Positions 8,772 to 18,000 are shown, counted from the stretch's first letter. The stretch: 64,000 nt of DNA from Neorhizobium sp. UBA3556 (GCA_002376235.1 DFNX01000010.1:186001-250000); one strand, 5' to 3'. The notes: a model not told the origin generated them from the sequence alone. Made by a program: numbers and translations.

Positions 8772-8948
8772 CCTGATATCAAGATTTGATGGGCTTTTCC
8801 GCGCTGTTCACAGTTTGGACAGACCGACGTGGATAACGGAGATTTCCTTGCGGACCTGCTTCAAAAAAGCCATTCTGTTATGAATCATTCGGCGCACTCC
8901 CTGCGGCGACGCGTCGCCGACACGCCAGCTTTCATGAAAGGCCCGTCT

Positions 8949-10784
8949 ATGCGGCAGACAAACCGTCATCTCCTGCTTTCCAGCGTCGCGCTCGCGGCTT
9001 GCCTGGTTTTCAGTTCAGTGGCAGGCGCTGCCACTCCGGAAGCCAAGCCTGCCGAAGAAAAGGTGGTGACGTTCGAAGCGCGTGACGTGAAGTCTTTCGC
9101 CGGCGCGTTCCTCGCTGCCCGCACGGCCGATGTCGATCACGACTATCCGACCGCAATCGCCCTTTATCGCAAGGCGCTGGATTTCGAACCGGCCAATTTG
9201 GAGATCCGCGAAAGGCTAATGATCTCGCTTCTTCTCAATGGCGATTTTGCCGATGGGCTAAAAGAAGCGGAAGCTTTGAAAAGCGATACCGCCGTCGAGC
9301 GCGTGACGAAGATCGTTCGCGGGCTGGAGGCCTTGCGCACCGGAAAATTCGACAGCGCCAAGAAAATCCTGGCCTATGAAGGACCCAACGACCTCGACCG
9401 GTTGACGCATCTTCTCCTGTCCGGCTGGGCCGATGTCGGTGCCGGCAAGGGCAAGAAGGCGATCTCGACGATCAACGGCCTCAAGGGACCGGCATGGTTC
9501 AAGGTCTTCACCGATTATCATCTGGGCGCAATGGCAATCGTCACCGGCGACATCTCGACTGCCCGCCAGTATCTCAACAAGGCCGTGACCAACAATGACG
9601 CAGTGGCCACCGCGCCGGACACGTTCATGCGCGCCGTCATGGCGCTGGCGCGACTCGAGGCCTCAGCCGGCAACAAGCAGAAGGCGCTAGATGCGATCTC
9701 TGTCGGCGATGGCATGATCTCGAACTACGCACCGCTCAAGGCACTTCGCCAGAGCATCGAAAAGGGCGAGAAGCCGGTCCAGCAGGTTACCAATGCAGCC
9801 GAAGGTGCAGCCGGCGTACTCTTTTCCATCGGTGGTGCACTAAACCGCCAGGGCGCCGAGGACATGGTGGCGCTATATCTGCAGATCTCGCACGCACTCG
9901 ATGCCAAAAGCGCCGATACGCTGATCATGCTCGGTGGTATTGCGGAAAAGCTGGAGCAGCCGGAACGCGCCATCGCCTTCTATGAGCAGGTGCCTGAGAC
10001 TTCGCCGATGCGGCGAATTTCCGAATTGCAGCTCGGCATCACGCTCTCCGATACCGGCAAGCAGGAAGAAGCCAAGAGCCACCTGAAGGAGCTGATCGCA
10101 TCCGATCCGGCCGACATCCGCAGCTATATCGCCTATGGCAGCGTCCTTTCTGAAGCGAAGGACTACAAGGAGATGGCGGCCAACTACGACAAGGCTGTCG
10201 AGGTGATCGGTTCCGTTCCAAGGCCAAGCGACTGGTCTGTCTTCTTCCAGCGCGGCATTGCCTATGAGCGCCTGAAGGAATGGCCCAAGGCCGAACCAAA
10301 CTTCCGCAAGGCACTGGAACTCAACCCGCAGCAGGCGCAGGTGCTGAACTATCTCGGCTATTCGCTGGTCGACATGAACCTCAATCTGGACGAAGGCCTG
10401 AAGATGATTCAGGCGGCTGTGGATGCCCGCCCCGATGACGGTTACATCGTCGATTCGCTTGGCTGGGCCTATTACCGCCTCGGCCGGTTCGATGATGCCG
10501 TAACCGAGCTTGAAAAGGCGATCCAGCTGCGCGCCGGAGACGCCACGATCAACGACCATCTCGGCGACGCCTATTGGCGCGTCGGGCGCAAGCTCGAAGC
10601 CGTATATCAATGGAACCGGACGCTCATTTCCGAAGGCGAGGACGTCAATCGCGAACAGGTGAAGCAGAAGATCGAAAACGGCCTGCCGGCGCTCGATCCG
10701 AATGCGACCAACACCGTTCGCAACCAGACGGAAACGCCGGCTCAGCCAGCGCCTGCACCGGCTGAGCCCGACAAGAAGTCCTGA
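8949..10784 (+). CDS. exported tetratricopeptide-repeat protein
   Basis: About 611 residues with an N-terminal signal sequence (MRQTNRHLLLSSVALAACLV then SSVAGA-A). A LAAC string inside it could also be read as a lipobox. The rest is a long run of TPR-like helix pairs. Clear repeats include YPTAIALYRKALDFEPANLE, PKAEPNFRKALELNPQQAQV and FDDAVTELEKAIQLRAGDAT. The tail is Pro/Ala-rich (PAQPAPAPAEPDKKS). The frame stays open 40 codons upstream, but the ATG at 8949 has GAAAGG before it and begins the signal peptide. The protein is probably periplasmic or membrane-anchored, with a scaffold role. The stop codon overlaps the first ATG of ispE. Confidence 0.8.
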   Translation: MRQTNRHLLLSSVALAACLVFSSVAGAATPEAKPAEEKVVTFEARDVKSFAGAFLAARTADVDHDYPTAIALYRKALDFEPANLEIRERLMISLLLNGDFADGLKEAEALKSDTAVERVTKIVRGLEALRTGKFDSAKKILAYEGPNDLDRLTHLLLSGWADVGAGKGKKAISTINGLKGPAWFKVFTDYHLGAMAIVTGDISTARQYLNKAVTNNDAVATAPDTFMRAVMALARLEASAGNKQKALDAISVGDGMISNYAPLKALRQSIEKGEKPVQQVTNAAEGAAGVLFSIGGALNRQGAEDMVALYLQISHALDAKSADTLIMLGGIAEKLEQPERAIAFYEQVPETSPMRRISELQLGITLSDTGKQEEAKSHLKELIASDPADIRSYIAYGSVLSEAKDYKEMAANYDKAVEVIGSVPRPSDWSVFFQRGIAYERLKEWPKAEPNFRKALELNPQQAQVLNYLGYSLVDMNLNLDEGLKMIQAAVDARPDDGYIVDSLGWAYYRLGRFDDAVTELEKAIQLRAGDATINDHLGDAYWRVGRKLEAVYQWNRTLISEGEDVNREQVKQKIENGLPALDPNATNTVRNQTETPAQPAPAPAEPDKKS

Positions 10785-11782
10785 TGCACGACGATACGTC
10801 TGCCGGCATGGCATCGCTCCATAAAAGAAGGCCCGCCAATGATGCGGGCCTTTTCGGCTTTCCGCTTGGCGAAGATGCGCTTGTCGAATTCGCGCCGGCA
10901 AAGATCAATCTGGCGCTGCATGCGATCGGCCAGCGTGACGACGGATACCATCTGCTCGACACTATCGTGACCTTTGCAGCCGATGTCGCTGCAGGCCGTG
11001 ACGATACCTCGCCGCCTGCCGGGGATCGGTTGGGCTTTGCGCCTTCAGACCAGGACGCGTTCTCGATTTCCGGCCGGTTCGGCGCGGGCCTTTCGCCCGA
11101 TCCGCATGCAGCCCAGCAGAACCTGGCACTGAAAGCGCGCGACATGCTGCGCAGAGCGCTTGGAGCCCGCGGCATCGCCGCTCCGCCAGTTGCCATCCAT
11201 CTGCAAAAAAACCTGCCGGTCGCCTCGGGCATCGGTGGCGGCTCGGCGGATGCGGCAGCGGCCCTGCGCGGTCTCTTGCGCCTTTGGGATGTAGAACTCA
11301 GCGAGACGGAACTTTCCGATCTTGCTCTTTCGCTCGGCGCTGATGTTCCGATGTGCCTCAAAAGCCGGCCGCTTGCCGCAAGAGGCATCGGTGAGGACAT
11401 CACCATGCTCGACGGCATGCCGTCTTTCGCGATCGTGCTCGGCAATCCACTTCATGGTGTTTCGACGCCGGACATCTTTCGACGGCTGACAGGGAAGAAC
11501 AATCCGCCTATCCCGCCGCTGAGCGGAGACTGGCAAGCCGATCTTTCCATTCTACGCAACGATCTTGAGCCCCCGGCACGGTCTCTTGTGGCGGAGATAA
11601 CAGAACTTTCCGAGATGATCGCAGCGGAACGTGCGTGGCTTACCCGCATGTCCGGCTCAGGCGCGACGTGTTTCGGCCTGTTCGAAACGCTCGACCACGC
11701 AAAACACGCGGCGGAAAATCTTCAGGCAGCACGGCCCGACTGGTATTTCGTCGCAGCACGGACGATCGGAGCAAACACATGA
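10784..11782 (+). CDS. ispE: 4-diphosphocytidyl-2-C-methyl-D-erythritol kinase
   Basis: A GHMP kinase of the MEP isoprenoid pathway that phosphorylates CDP-ME. The family opening FAPAKINLALH is near residues 36-46. The ATP loop PVASGIGGGSADAAAALR is near 145-162, and a C-terminal MSGSGATCFGLF motif is present. At 332 residues it is longer than most homologues because about 34 residues precede the conserved start. Candidate starts are the ATG at 10784, overlapping the upstream stop, and an ATG at 10808. No in-frame ATG, GTG or TTG lies between 10808 and the conserved region. A terminator-like hairpin sits in this extension. Its 3' end overlaps moaB by ATGA. Confidence 0.9.
   Translation: MHDDTSAGMASLHKRRPANDAGLFGFPLGEDALVEFAPAKINLALHAIGQRDDGYHLLDTIVTFAADVAAGRDDTSPPAGDRLGFAPSDQDAFSISGRFGAGLSPDPHAAQQNLALKARDMLRRALGARGIAAPPVAIHLQKNLPVASGIGGGSADAAAALRGLLRLWDVELSETELSDLALSLGADVPMCLKSRPLAARGIGEDITMLDGMPSFAIVLGNPLHGVSTPDIFRRLTGKNNPPIPPLSGDWQADLSILRNDLEPPARSLVAEITELSEMIAAERAWLTRMSGSGATCFGLFETLDHAKHAAENLQAARPDWYFVAARTIGANT
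10828..10854 (+). terminator. terminator-like hairpin inside the 5' end of ispE
   Basis: AAGGCCCGC, loop CAATGAT, GCGGGCCTT form a perfect 9-bp stem that runs into TTTT. This is the classical shape of a rho-independent terminator, 44 bp past the TPR gene stop. It would end the TPR transcript, yet it lies within the first codons of ispE as read from either candidate ATG. Active translation of ispE could melt it, so it may act as an attenuator. The structure is seen in the sequence; the function is inferred. Confidence 0.6.
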
Positions 11783-12327
11783 TCGGGATCGATGAAATGC
11801 GCGTATTCGTTCCGCTCGGCATCGCCGTTCTGACCGTCTCCGATACGCGGACATTTGAGAACGACAAATCCGGCCAGACGCTTGCCGACCGCATCGAAGC
11901 GGCAGGGCATATGCTGAAAGCACGCGCCATCGTTACCGACGACCGCGAAAAGATCGCCGGACAAGTGACGGCATGGACGCTCGATCCGGAAATCGATGTC
12001 GTGATCACCACCGGCGGCACCGGCTTTACCGGCCGCGACGTGACACCGGAAGCGCTGGAGCCACTGTTCGAAAAGCGGATGGACGGGTTCTCGGAAGTCT
12101 TTCACCGGATTTCCTACGACAAGATCGGCACATCGACGATCCAGTCACGAGCCACCGGCGGCGTGCTCAACGCAACCTACATATTTGTCATTCCCGGCTC
12201 TCCCGGCGCCTGCAAGGATGCCTGGGACGGCATCTTGAAAGCGCAGCTCGACTATCGCCACATGCCCTGCAATTTCGTCGAAATTCTTCCACGGCTGGAC
12301 GAGCACTTGAAGCGTTCGAAAAGCTGA
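11779..12327 (+). CDS. moaB: molybdenum cofactor biosynthesis protein B
   Basis: A 182-residue MoaB/MogA-fold protein that adenylylates molybdopterin before molybdenum insertion. Visible motifs are the AVLTVSDTRT start, the VITTGGTGFTGRDVTPEA loop that binds molybdopterin, and the late PGSPGACKDAWDGI motif. The start at 11779 overlaps the ispE stop as ATGA, which indicates translational coupling. The open frame extends upstream within ispE, but that part is not homologous. It is the last gene of the plus-strand run, and a convergent regulator gene lies 53 bp away. Confidence 0.93.
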   Translation: MIGIDEMRVFVPLGIAVLTVSDTRTFENDKSGQTLADRIEAAGHMLKARAIVTDDREKIAGQVTAWTLDPEIDVVITTGGTGFTGRDVTPEALEPLFEKRMDGFSEVFHRISYDKIGTSTIQSRATGGVLNATYIFVIPGSPGACKDAWDGILKAQLDYRHMPCNFVEILPRLDEHLKRSKS

Positions 12328-12380
12328 AACGGGCGTATTCTTCGTATTTCGCGACACGAAAGAAGCGTTGTCCTGACGGC

Positions 12381-13175
12381 TCAGGAGCCGGCAACGACCA
12401 CACCAAGCTTTGCCTGGGAGAACGGTGCCGCCAGAAAATCCGGAGGACTGGCGTCCGTTACCAGATGCGAGAACTCCCCCGCAGTTCCGATGGTCGCAAC
12501 GGCCCTTCTGTTGAATTTTGACCGATCACCGACAAGCACTGCGTTTTGAGATCGGCGCATTGCCGCCTGCTTGACGGCGATCTTTTCAAGATCGTAGTCG
12601 AGCGCCGAACCATCCGCCGCAAAACCGGAAAAGCCGATGAAGGCATAGTCGAAATGAATAAGCTCGATACCGGCCAACGTGGTCGCGCCGACGAGCGATC
12701 CATCTGCACCACGCAATGATCCGCCGAACACATGAAGCTGGACCTTCGGCTCCACGGCCATAAGCATTGCGCAGGCAAGGCTGTTGGTAAAAACATGCAG
12801 CCGGATGCTCATTTCCTTTAACGCCACAGCGACGGCCTCGACTGTCGTGCCCACATCCAGGAAAACCGCCGACCCTTCCGGAACAAGCTTCGCGGCCGCA
12901 ACCCCGATCATCTCCTTCGCCGCGGCAGAACGCATGGTCTTCTCGGCATAACCGAGGCGAACGGTGGCATCCATCGGTCCGGCACCGCCGTGAAAACGCT
13001 GCAGGAGCCGCAACTTGTCCAGTTGGATGATGTCCCGCCTGATCGATTGCACAGAGACATCGAAACGCTGGGACAGCGTTTCCAAAGTCGCATAGCCGGT
13101 CTCTCCGACGGTCTGCAGGATTTCCTTCTGGCGGGTGGTCAACTCGCTGGACTGGGGCATGAAATCACTTGTCAT
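12381..13175 (-). CDS. DeoR/GlpR family transcriptional regulator
   Basis: A 264-residue repressor-type protein. The N-terminal winged helix-turn-helix (about residues 11-65) carries RQKEILQTVGETGYATLETL and VSVQSIRRDI. The C-terminal DeoR sensor domain has the phosphosugar-binding strings FLDVGTT and VFTNSLACAML and a late VGDRSKFNRRA. The family usually senses phosphorylated sugars. The ATG at 13175 is chosen (MTSDFMPQSS) with GGAAG upstream; the longer open frame has no homology. It is divergent from the LOG-like gene with 81 bp between starts, so it probably controls that gene or itself. Confidence 0.87.
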   Translation of the reverse strand: MTSDFMPQSSELTTRQKEILQTVGETGYATLETLSQRFDVSVQSIRRDIIQLDKLRLLQRFHGGAGPMDATVRLGYAEKTMRSAAAKEMIGVAAAKLVPEGSAVFLDVGTTVEAVAVALKEMSIRLHVFTNSLACAMLMAVEPKVQLHVFGGSLRGADGSLVGATTLAGIELIHFDYAFIGFSGFAADGSALDYDLEKIAVKQAAMRRSQNAVLVGDRSKFNRRAVATIGTAGEFSHLVTDASPPDFLAAPFSQAKLGVVVAGS

Positions 13176-13256
13176 AAATCTTCCATTGATGTCACTTATA
13201 TTACGCATCCATGACAGTTTGACGAATGTCGCAGCAAATAGGAGAGCCATAAGAGT

Positions 13257-13883
13257 ATGCCAGCATTGCAGTGGAACGCACGGGTAAAACAGCTTTTCTC
13301 CGCCGGAAAAATCTTCGATCCCTCCCGCCTGGAGTGGCGGATCGGCGAGGCGGATCAAGACGGAGCCGTGCCGGTATCTCCACTCCAGGCGCTTAAATTC
13401 CTGGCTGAAAATGGCGCACTCAAACGCGTACCTGTCGGCATTATCGGCCCGCGCGAGGCGACTGCGGAGCAGCGGAAGACCGCCAGTGCGCTTGGCGCAG
13501 CGATGGCAGACCATGGCCTTCAACTGCTGTGCGGCGGTAAGAATGGCGTAATGGAAGCCGCATGCGAGGGCCATGCCGCGCATGGCGGCCTACCGGTCGG
13601 TATTTTGCCGGATGAGGAGTGGCAAGCCGCCAATCCTTTTGTTGGCATTCCGATTGCGACCGGCATCGGCCCGGCACGTAACGCCATCATCGCCCGGGCC
13701 TGCATCGCGCTGATCGCAGTCGGCGGCGGTGTCGGCACATTGTCGGAGATGGCGCTCGGCCTGCAGTTCAACCGGCTGGTACTGGCCATGGCCGGAGCCC
13801 CTCATGTCGACGGCGTTCCGATCATCGATACAATCGAGGAAGCACTCGATCAGGTCGCTCGACGAATTCTGTTTGGCGTGTAA
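13257..13883 (+). CDS. TIGR00725/LOG-like nucleotide-binding protein
   Basis: A 208-residue protein with a Rossmann-like fold of the LOG/DprA superfamily. It has GGKNGVMEAACEGHAAHGG and ARNAIIARACIALIAVGGGV followed by GTLSEMA. These correspond to the GGGxxGLM and PGGxGTLEE regions of cytokinin-activating LOG enzymes, but the exact LOG catalytic string is altered (GGGVGTLSE). The TIGR00725 group is therefore a better name than cytokinin phosphoribohydrolase. The first 55 residues are an extra N-terminal part. It diverges from the DeoR gene and lies 84 bp before the first ABC permease gene. The substrate is unknown. Confidence 0.7.
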   Translation: MPALQWNARVKQLFSAGKIFDPSRLEWRIGEADQDGAVPVSPLQALKFLAENGALKRVPVGIIGPREATAEQRKTASALGAAMADHGLQLLCGGKNGVMEAACEGHAAHGGLPVGILPDEEWQAANPFVGIPIATGIGPARNAIIARACIALIAVGGGVGTLSEMALGLQFNRLVLAMAGAPHVDGVPIIDTIEEALDQVARRILFGV

Positions 13884-13967
13884 GCTTTCTTCCGAACGTC
13901 ATAAAACTATCATCCAACAAAGGTAGAGAAGCGGCCGTATCCAACACCCAAATAGCGGATCGCCGCC

Positions 13968-14753
13968 GTGCCCATTGTCGCCATCGCCTATTTCCTCTTC
14001 CTGTTTTCTCCCGTGCTGCTGCTGGCACTCGGATCATTCGGGGAGAGCTGGAGCAACACGCTTCTGCCGACGGGCTTTACCTGGCGGTGGTATGAGGAAG
14101 TCGCGGCGGACCCCAGCTTTCGCCGCGCCTTCGTGACCAGCCTTCAGATCGTTGGCATTACCTGTGCGCTGAATGTGCTGATCGGCCTTCCTCTGGCCTA
14201 TGCGATCCAGGTCGGTGCCAAGGGCGGCATGCGTTTTGCCGCCCGTCTGGTGACACTACTACCGGTCGCGGTACCGGATCTCGTTCTCGCCTTCGGCTTC
14301 ATTCTGGTGTTTTCATCGGATCAGTTGCCATGGCTCGGCAGTTTCTGGCTTCTGGCGGCGGGCCACCTCGTGCTTACCCTGCCCTATACGGTGACGGCGC
14401 TTGTTGCCGACATGGAGCAGTTGCGGCTCGATGAATACGAGCATGCGGCGGCAACGCTTGGCGCCCCGTTTCTCGCCAGGATCCGTGATATCGTCTTCCC
14501 GCTCTTAGGACCCAGCCTCGTCTCATCAATGCTGACGGTCGCGGCTCTCTCGATCGGCGGGTTCCAGCTTTCCAACCTGATTGCCGGCTTCCTTTCCCGG
14601 CCTTACCCGGTCGTGCTCCTGCAGGCATTTTATGGCGCAACCGGCTTTGCCTGCGCCGCCACCATCGTCCTGCTTTTCCTCGCAACGCTTGCGTCGCTTG
14701 CCAGCAGCCTCACGTCCCGATTGTCCAAGACCAAGAAAGAAGCAGCGGCATGA
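13968..14753 (+). CDS. ABC importer permease (polyamine/iron type), cassette A
   Basis: A 261-residue inner-membrane permease with about six helices. The cytoplasmic EAA loop (EYEHAAATLGAPFLARIRDI then VFPLLGPSL) docks to the ATPase. It resembles the PotC/FbpB-type family. The only possible start near the N-terminus is a GTG at 13968, because an in-frame TAG lies just upstream. No clear ribosome site is visible. The stop overlaps the ATPase start as ATGA. It is the first gene of a cassette ordered permease, ATPase, binding protein, permease. Confidence 0.85.
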   Translation: MPIVAIAYFLFLFSPVLLLALGSFGESWSNTLLPTGFTWRWYEEVAADPSFRRAFVTSLQIVGITCALNVLIGLPLAYAIQVGAKGGMRFAARLVTLLPVAVPDLVLAFGFILVFSSDQLPWLGSFWLLAAGHLVLTLPYTVTALVADMEQLRLDEYEHAAATLGAPFLARIRDIVFPLLGPSLVSSMLTVAALSIGGFQLSNLIAGFLSRPYPVVLLQAFYGATGFACAATIVLLFLATLASLASSLTSRLSKTKKEAAA

Positions 14754-15802
14754 CGCTCAGATACGAAAACGTCAGTTTCACCTATCCGGGTGCAAAAGCC
14801 GGCATATTCGATATCTCGCTGGAGATCGGCAAGGGCGAGCTTCTGGCGATCATCGGCGCTTCCGGCTCGGGAAAATCGACCATTCTCAAGCTACTTGCCG
14901 GCTTCGTCAGTCCCGATCAGGGCCGCATCGTGATTGACGGAAAGGATGTCAGCGCCTTGTCGCCGGAGGCCCGCCGGCTTGGTGTGGTCTTCCAGAACTA
15001 TGCGCTTTTCCCGCATATGCGGCTGTGGGAGAATGTCGCCTATCCGCTCAAGGTGCGCGGCGTCTCGAAGACGGAAAGACGGAACCGCGCCGTGGAGATG
15101 CTTGAGCGCGTCGGCATGAAAAGCCGCGCTGACGATCTTCCGACAGCTCTTTCCGGCGGTCAGCAACAGCGTGTGGCGCTCGCCCGCGCGCTCGTCTTTA
15201 AGCCGCAGGGCCTGCTTCTCGACGAGCCGCTTTCAGCGCTCGATGCCAGCCTGCGGGTCGAGATGCGCGACGAGATCCTGCGCGTCCAGCGCGCGTCCGG
15301 CATCGCCACTCTGCTCGTCACCCACGACCAGGAAGAAGCACTTTCGATCGCCGACAAGATCGCCGTGATGCGTGACGGGCGACTGATCCAGCTCGGCACG
15401 CCGCGCGAACTCTACGAGACACCCGCCGATGCCTATGTCGCCGGCTTTGTCGGTCAGTCGAATCTCTGGCCGGGCATGATCCGCGCTGATGGCGTGGTGG
15501 AGACCGGGATCGGATCGCTTACCTGCGATACGCGCGGCCACAAACCCGGCGACGCGGTCACCGTGTTCGTTCGCCCCGAACGGATCGTTCCGAGCTTCGA
15601 CGGCACAGCGCAGGCGGCAGATGCCAGTCGGGCGGCCGGACATTTTTCCGGCAGCGTCGCAGCCGACCGCTATCTCGGTCCCATTCGCCGGATCGACCTC
15701 AACGTTCAAGGTGGTCTGATCCGTCTAGAAACCCATCTCCGGGATGCCGTGACCTCGGTTCACGTTCCAGCAGATGCAATTCGCCTCCTCCCAGCAAACT
15801 GA
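14750..15802 (+). CDS. ABC importer ATP-binding protein (PotA/FbpC type), cassette A
   Basis: A 350-residue ATPase. Walker A is GASGSGKST (about 36-44), the Q-loop is VVFQNY, the signature is LSGGQQQR (about 134-141) and Walker B is GLLLDEP. The switch His is in LVTHDQEEALSI. The C-terminal 100 residues form a TOBE-like regulatory domain, as in PotA, FbpC and UgpC. Such ATPases drive import of polyamines, ferric iron, thiamine or phosphonates, and the sequence alone does not decide which. It is translationally coupled to the upstream permease and ends 20 bp before the binding-protein gene. Confidence 0.9.
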   Translation: MTLRYENVSFTYPGAKAGIFDISLEIGKGELLAIIGASGSGKSTILKLLAGFVSPDQGRIVIDGKDVSALSPEARRLGVVFQNYALFPHMRLWENVAYPLKVRGVSKTERRNRAVEMLERVGMKSRADDLPTALSGGQQQRVALARALVFKPQGLLLDEPLSALDASLRVEMRDEILRVQRASGIATLLVTHDQEEALSIADKIAVMRDGRLIQLGTPRELYETPADAYVAGFVGQSNLWPGMIRADGVVETGIGSLTCDTRGHKPGDAVTVFVRPERIVPSFDGTAQAADASRAAGHFSGSVAADRYLGPIRRIDLNVQGGLIRLETHLRDAVTSVHVPADAIRLLPAN

Positions 15803-15822
15803 TATCAATCAGAGGTATTTCC

Positions 15823-16902
15823 ATGAACAGACGGCAATTCATCTCGACCGTAATGGCTGGCGCAACAGTCCTCGGTCTGGCAACCAGCGCCTTCGCCTTC
15901 GAAGGCCCGGAACTCTATCAGGGCGAAAAGGCCCTTTATGACGCGGCGCTGAAGGAAGGCATCGTCGTCTCCTTCGACACCGGCCCGACCTGGGCCAACT
16001 GGGCCGGCCAGTTCAAGGCATTCCAGAAGCGTTATCCCGGCATCGAAATGGTCTATAACGACATCGGCTCGGCCACCACGGTCGTCGCGCTCGACAAGTC
16101 GCGCAACCGCCCGCAGGCCGACACGGCCTATTATTTCGCAGCCTCTGCGCTCGATGCAGCCAAGGCCGGCGTTGTCGAAGGCTACAAGCCGGTCAATTTC
16201 GACCGTCTGCCCGCGCAGCTGCGCGAGACCAATGGCGAATGGTTCACCGTCCACACGCTGAGCGTCGCCTTCCTCGTCAACACCAAGCTCGTCAAGAACG
16301 TACCCAAGAGCTGGGCCGATCTTCTGAAGCCGGAATACAAGAATTCGATCGTCTATCAGGACCCGCGTTCCACCGGTCAGGGCCAGGTCGTCACCTTTGC
16401 AGCAAGCTTCGGCAATGGCGGATCGATGGAAGACGTCAAGCCGGGCATCGACTATCTCGGCAAGTTGACCGAAGCTGGCAACGTTCTGCGCACCGTCGGC
16501 ACAACGCCCTATGCCCAGTTCCTGAAGGGCGAAATCCCGATCTGGATCGGTTATGAGAACGACGGCCTGAAGGCGAAGTTCACCGACGGCATGGCCGACA
16601 GCATCGAGGTTGTCATCCCGCAGGAAGCATCGGCGGCGGCTCCCTATGCCATCTCGCTGGTCAAAAACGGCCCTAACCCGAATTCCGGCAAGCTGTGGCT
16701 CAACTTCATCATGAGCGATGAAGGCCAGAAGATCTTTGCCGAAGGTTATGTCCGTCCGTCCGTCGACGGCATCAAATTGCCGGAAGCAGTCGCCGACAAG
16801 ATGCCGGTTGCTGCCCAGATCCAGCCGCTCGATATCGCCAAGTCGACCGCCAAGAAGGCTGAAATTGACGCTGGCTGGGCCAAGGCCGTTCTCGGTCAAT
16901 AA
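15823..16902 (+). CDS. periplasmic solute-binding protein, cassette A
   Basis: A 359-residue secreted binding protein. The signal peptide (MNRRQFISTVMAGATVLGLA then TSAFA) is cleaved before FEGPELY; the NRRQF start leaves Tat export possible. The body shows the type II periplasmic-binding fold of the family 1/6 group, with KAFQKRYPGIEMVYNDIGSA in the first lobe and AAPYAISLVKNGPNPNSGKL near the C-terminal hinge. Relatives bind iron, polyamines, 2-aminoethylphosphonate or thiamine. I cannot name the ligand. A strong stem-loop at 16970-17008 follows, before the second permease gene. Confidence 0.87.
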   Translation: MNRRQFISTVMAGATVLGLATSAFAFEGPELYQGEKALYDAALKEGIVVSFDTGPTWANWAGQFKAFQKRYPGIEMVYNDIGSATTVVALDKSRNRPQADTAYYFAASALDAAKAGVVEGYKPVNFDRLPAQLRETNGEWFTVHTLSVAFLVNTKLVKNVPKSWADLLKPEYKNSIVYQDPRSTGQGQVVTFAASFGNGGSMEDVKPGIDYLGKLTEAGNVLRTVGTTPYAQFLKGEIPIWIGYENDGLKAKFTDGMADSIEVVIPQEASAAAPYAISLVKNGPNPNSGKLWLNFIMSDEGQKIFAEGYVRPSVDGIKLPEAVADKMPVAAQIQPLDIAKSTAKKAEIDAGWAKAVLGQ

Positions 16903-16969
16903 GGCTTGATGCGGATGCTGCCATCTCCTCATTCCGATCGTGAGTGATAGCGGCGGTTTCAGCCAAACA

Positions 16970-17008
16970 GCCTGTTCCGGCGATACGCACCTTATCGCCG
17001 GAACAGGC
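16970..17008 (+). promoter_or_regulatory. intercistronic stem-loop after binding-protein gene, cassette A
   Basis: A perfect 16-bp inverted repeat: GCCTGTTCCGGCGATA, loop CGCACCT, TATCGCCGGAACAGGC. It lies 67 bp after the binding-protein stop and 59 bp before the next permease gene. It has no T-run, so it is more likely a 3'-end stabiliser or partial terminator, giving more binding protein than permease. Confidence 0.75.
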
Positions 17009-17067
17009 ACTCGACGCGCGGTTTCGATCTCCTTGCACCCAGCCGCGCTTCCCCCAGGAGAACCCCG

Positions 17068-17898
17068 ATGAGCGTTCGCGCTTCAAGAAAAGCCCTCGCC
17101 GCCTTTGCCCTGCCGGGCTGCATCACGCTTGGCCTGTTTTTCCTGCTGCCTGTCGGCACGGTCATGACCGGCGCCCTGACGGATGGCGGGGCTTTCGTGC
17201 GACTGGTGAACGATCCTGTTTTCTGGAACGGCCTGAAGGGCACGCTCATCATTGGCACGGCCGCACCGTTGTTTTCCCTCGTGGTCGGCTTCTGCATCGC
17301 TCTCACGCTTGCCCGCCTTGCACCGAAGGCGAAAACGGCCGCCCTGATCGCCATCTCGCTGCCGCTGACATTCTCCGGCCTGATCGTCGCCTATGGTTTT
17401 ATCCTGCTTCTCGGCCGCGCCGGCTTCGTGACGCTGCTTCTGGCCGAGCTGGGGTTCGATCCCGCCGTAATCGGCGGCTTCATTTTCTCGCCCTTCGGAC
17501 TAGGGCTTGCTTATTCCTATTACCTGGTGCCGCGCGTGGTGCTGATCGTTCTGCCGGCGATCGGCAATTTCGACCGCAACCAGCTGATCGCGGCCCGTTC
17601 GCTCGGTGCGGGCGCGGCCCGCGCCATGATCGACGTCATGCTGCCGCAGATCGCACCAAGCCTGGTCGCCGCCTTCTGCCTGACCTCGGCCGTCGCCATT
17701 GGCGCCTATGGCACGGCGCTGGCGCTGGTCGGCACACAGGTAAATATTCTGCCGCTGGTGCTCTACAGCAAGATTTCCGAGACCGGCACCGATCTGCCGG
17801 CGGCATCTGCCGCATCCCTCGTCCTGATCGCCATTTGCGTCCTGATTATTTCGATGGGGGAAGCAGTAGGCCGAAAGAGCAAGGCGTCGGGTGCCTGA
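17068..17898 (+). CDS. ABC importer permease, cassette A
   Basis: A 276-residue membrane protein with about six helices. The EAA loop reads QLIAARSLGAGAARAMIDVM then LPQIAPSL. It is the second transmembrane half of the cassette A importer. It is separated from the other permease gene by the ATPase and binding-protein genes, an unusual order for this family. A CAGGAG-type ribosome site lies before the ATG. A small hairpin (CGGCCA/TGGCCG, 17919-17936) follows the stop, before the LacI regulator gene. Confidence 0.87.
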   Translation: MSVRASRKALAAFALPGCITLGLFFLLPVGTVMTGALTDGGAFVRLVNDPVFWNGLKGTLIIGTAAPLFSLVVGFCIALTLARLAPKAKTAALIAISLPLTFSGLIVAYGFILLLGRAGFVTLLLAELGFDPAVIGGFIFSPFGLGLAYSYYLVPRVVLIVLPAIGNFDRNQLIAARSLGAGAARAMIDVMLPQIAPSLVAAFCLTSAVAIGAYGTALALVGTQVNILPLVLYSKISETGTDLPAASAASLVLIAICVLIISMGEAVGRKSKASGA

Positions 17899-18000
17899 AG
17901 ATGAATAACATTCCGTCTCGGCCATACTCTTGGCCGGGATAGTCTTGACCTAGGCGAGCAAGCACGATTTCTGTCGCATCATCCCGTGACAGGAGTAACG

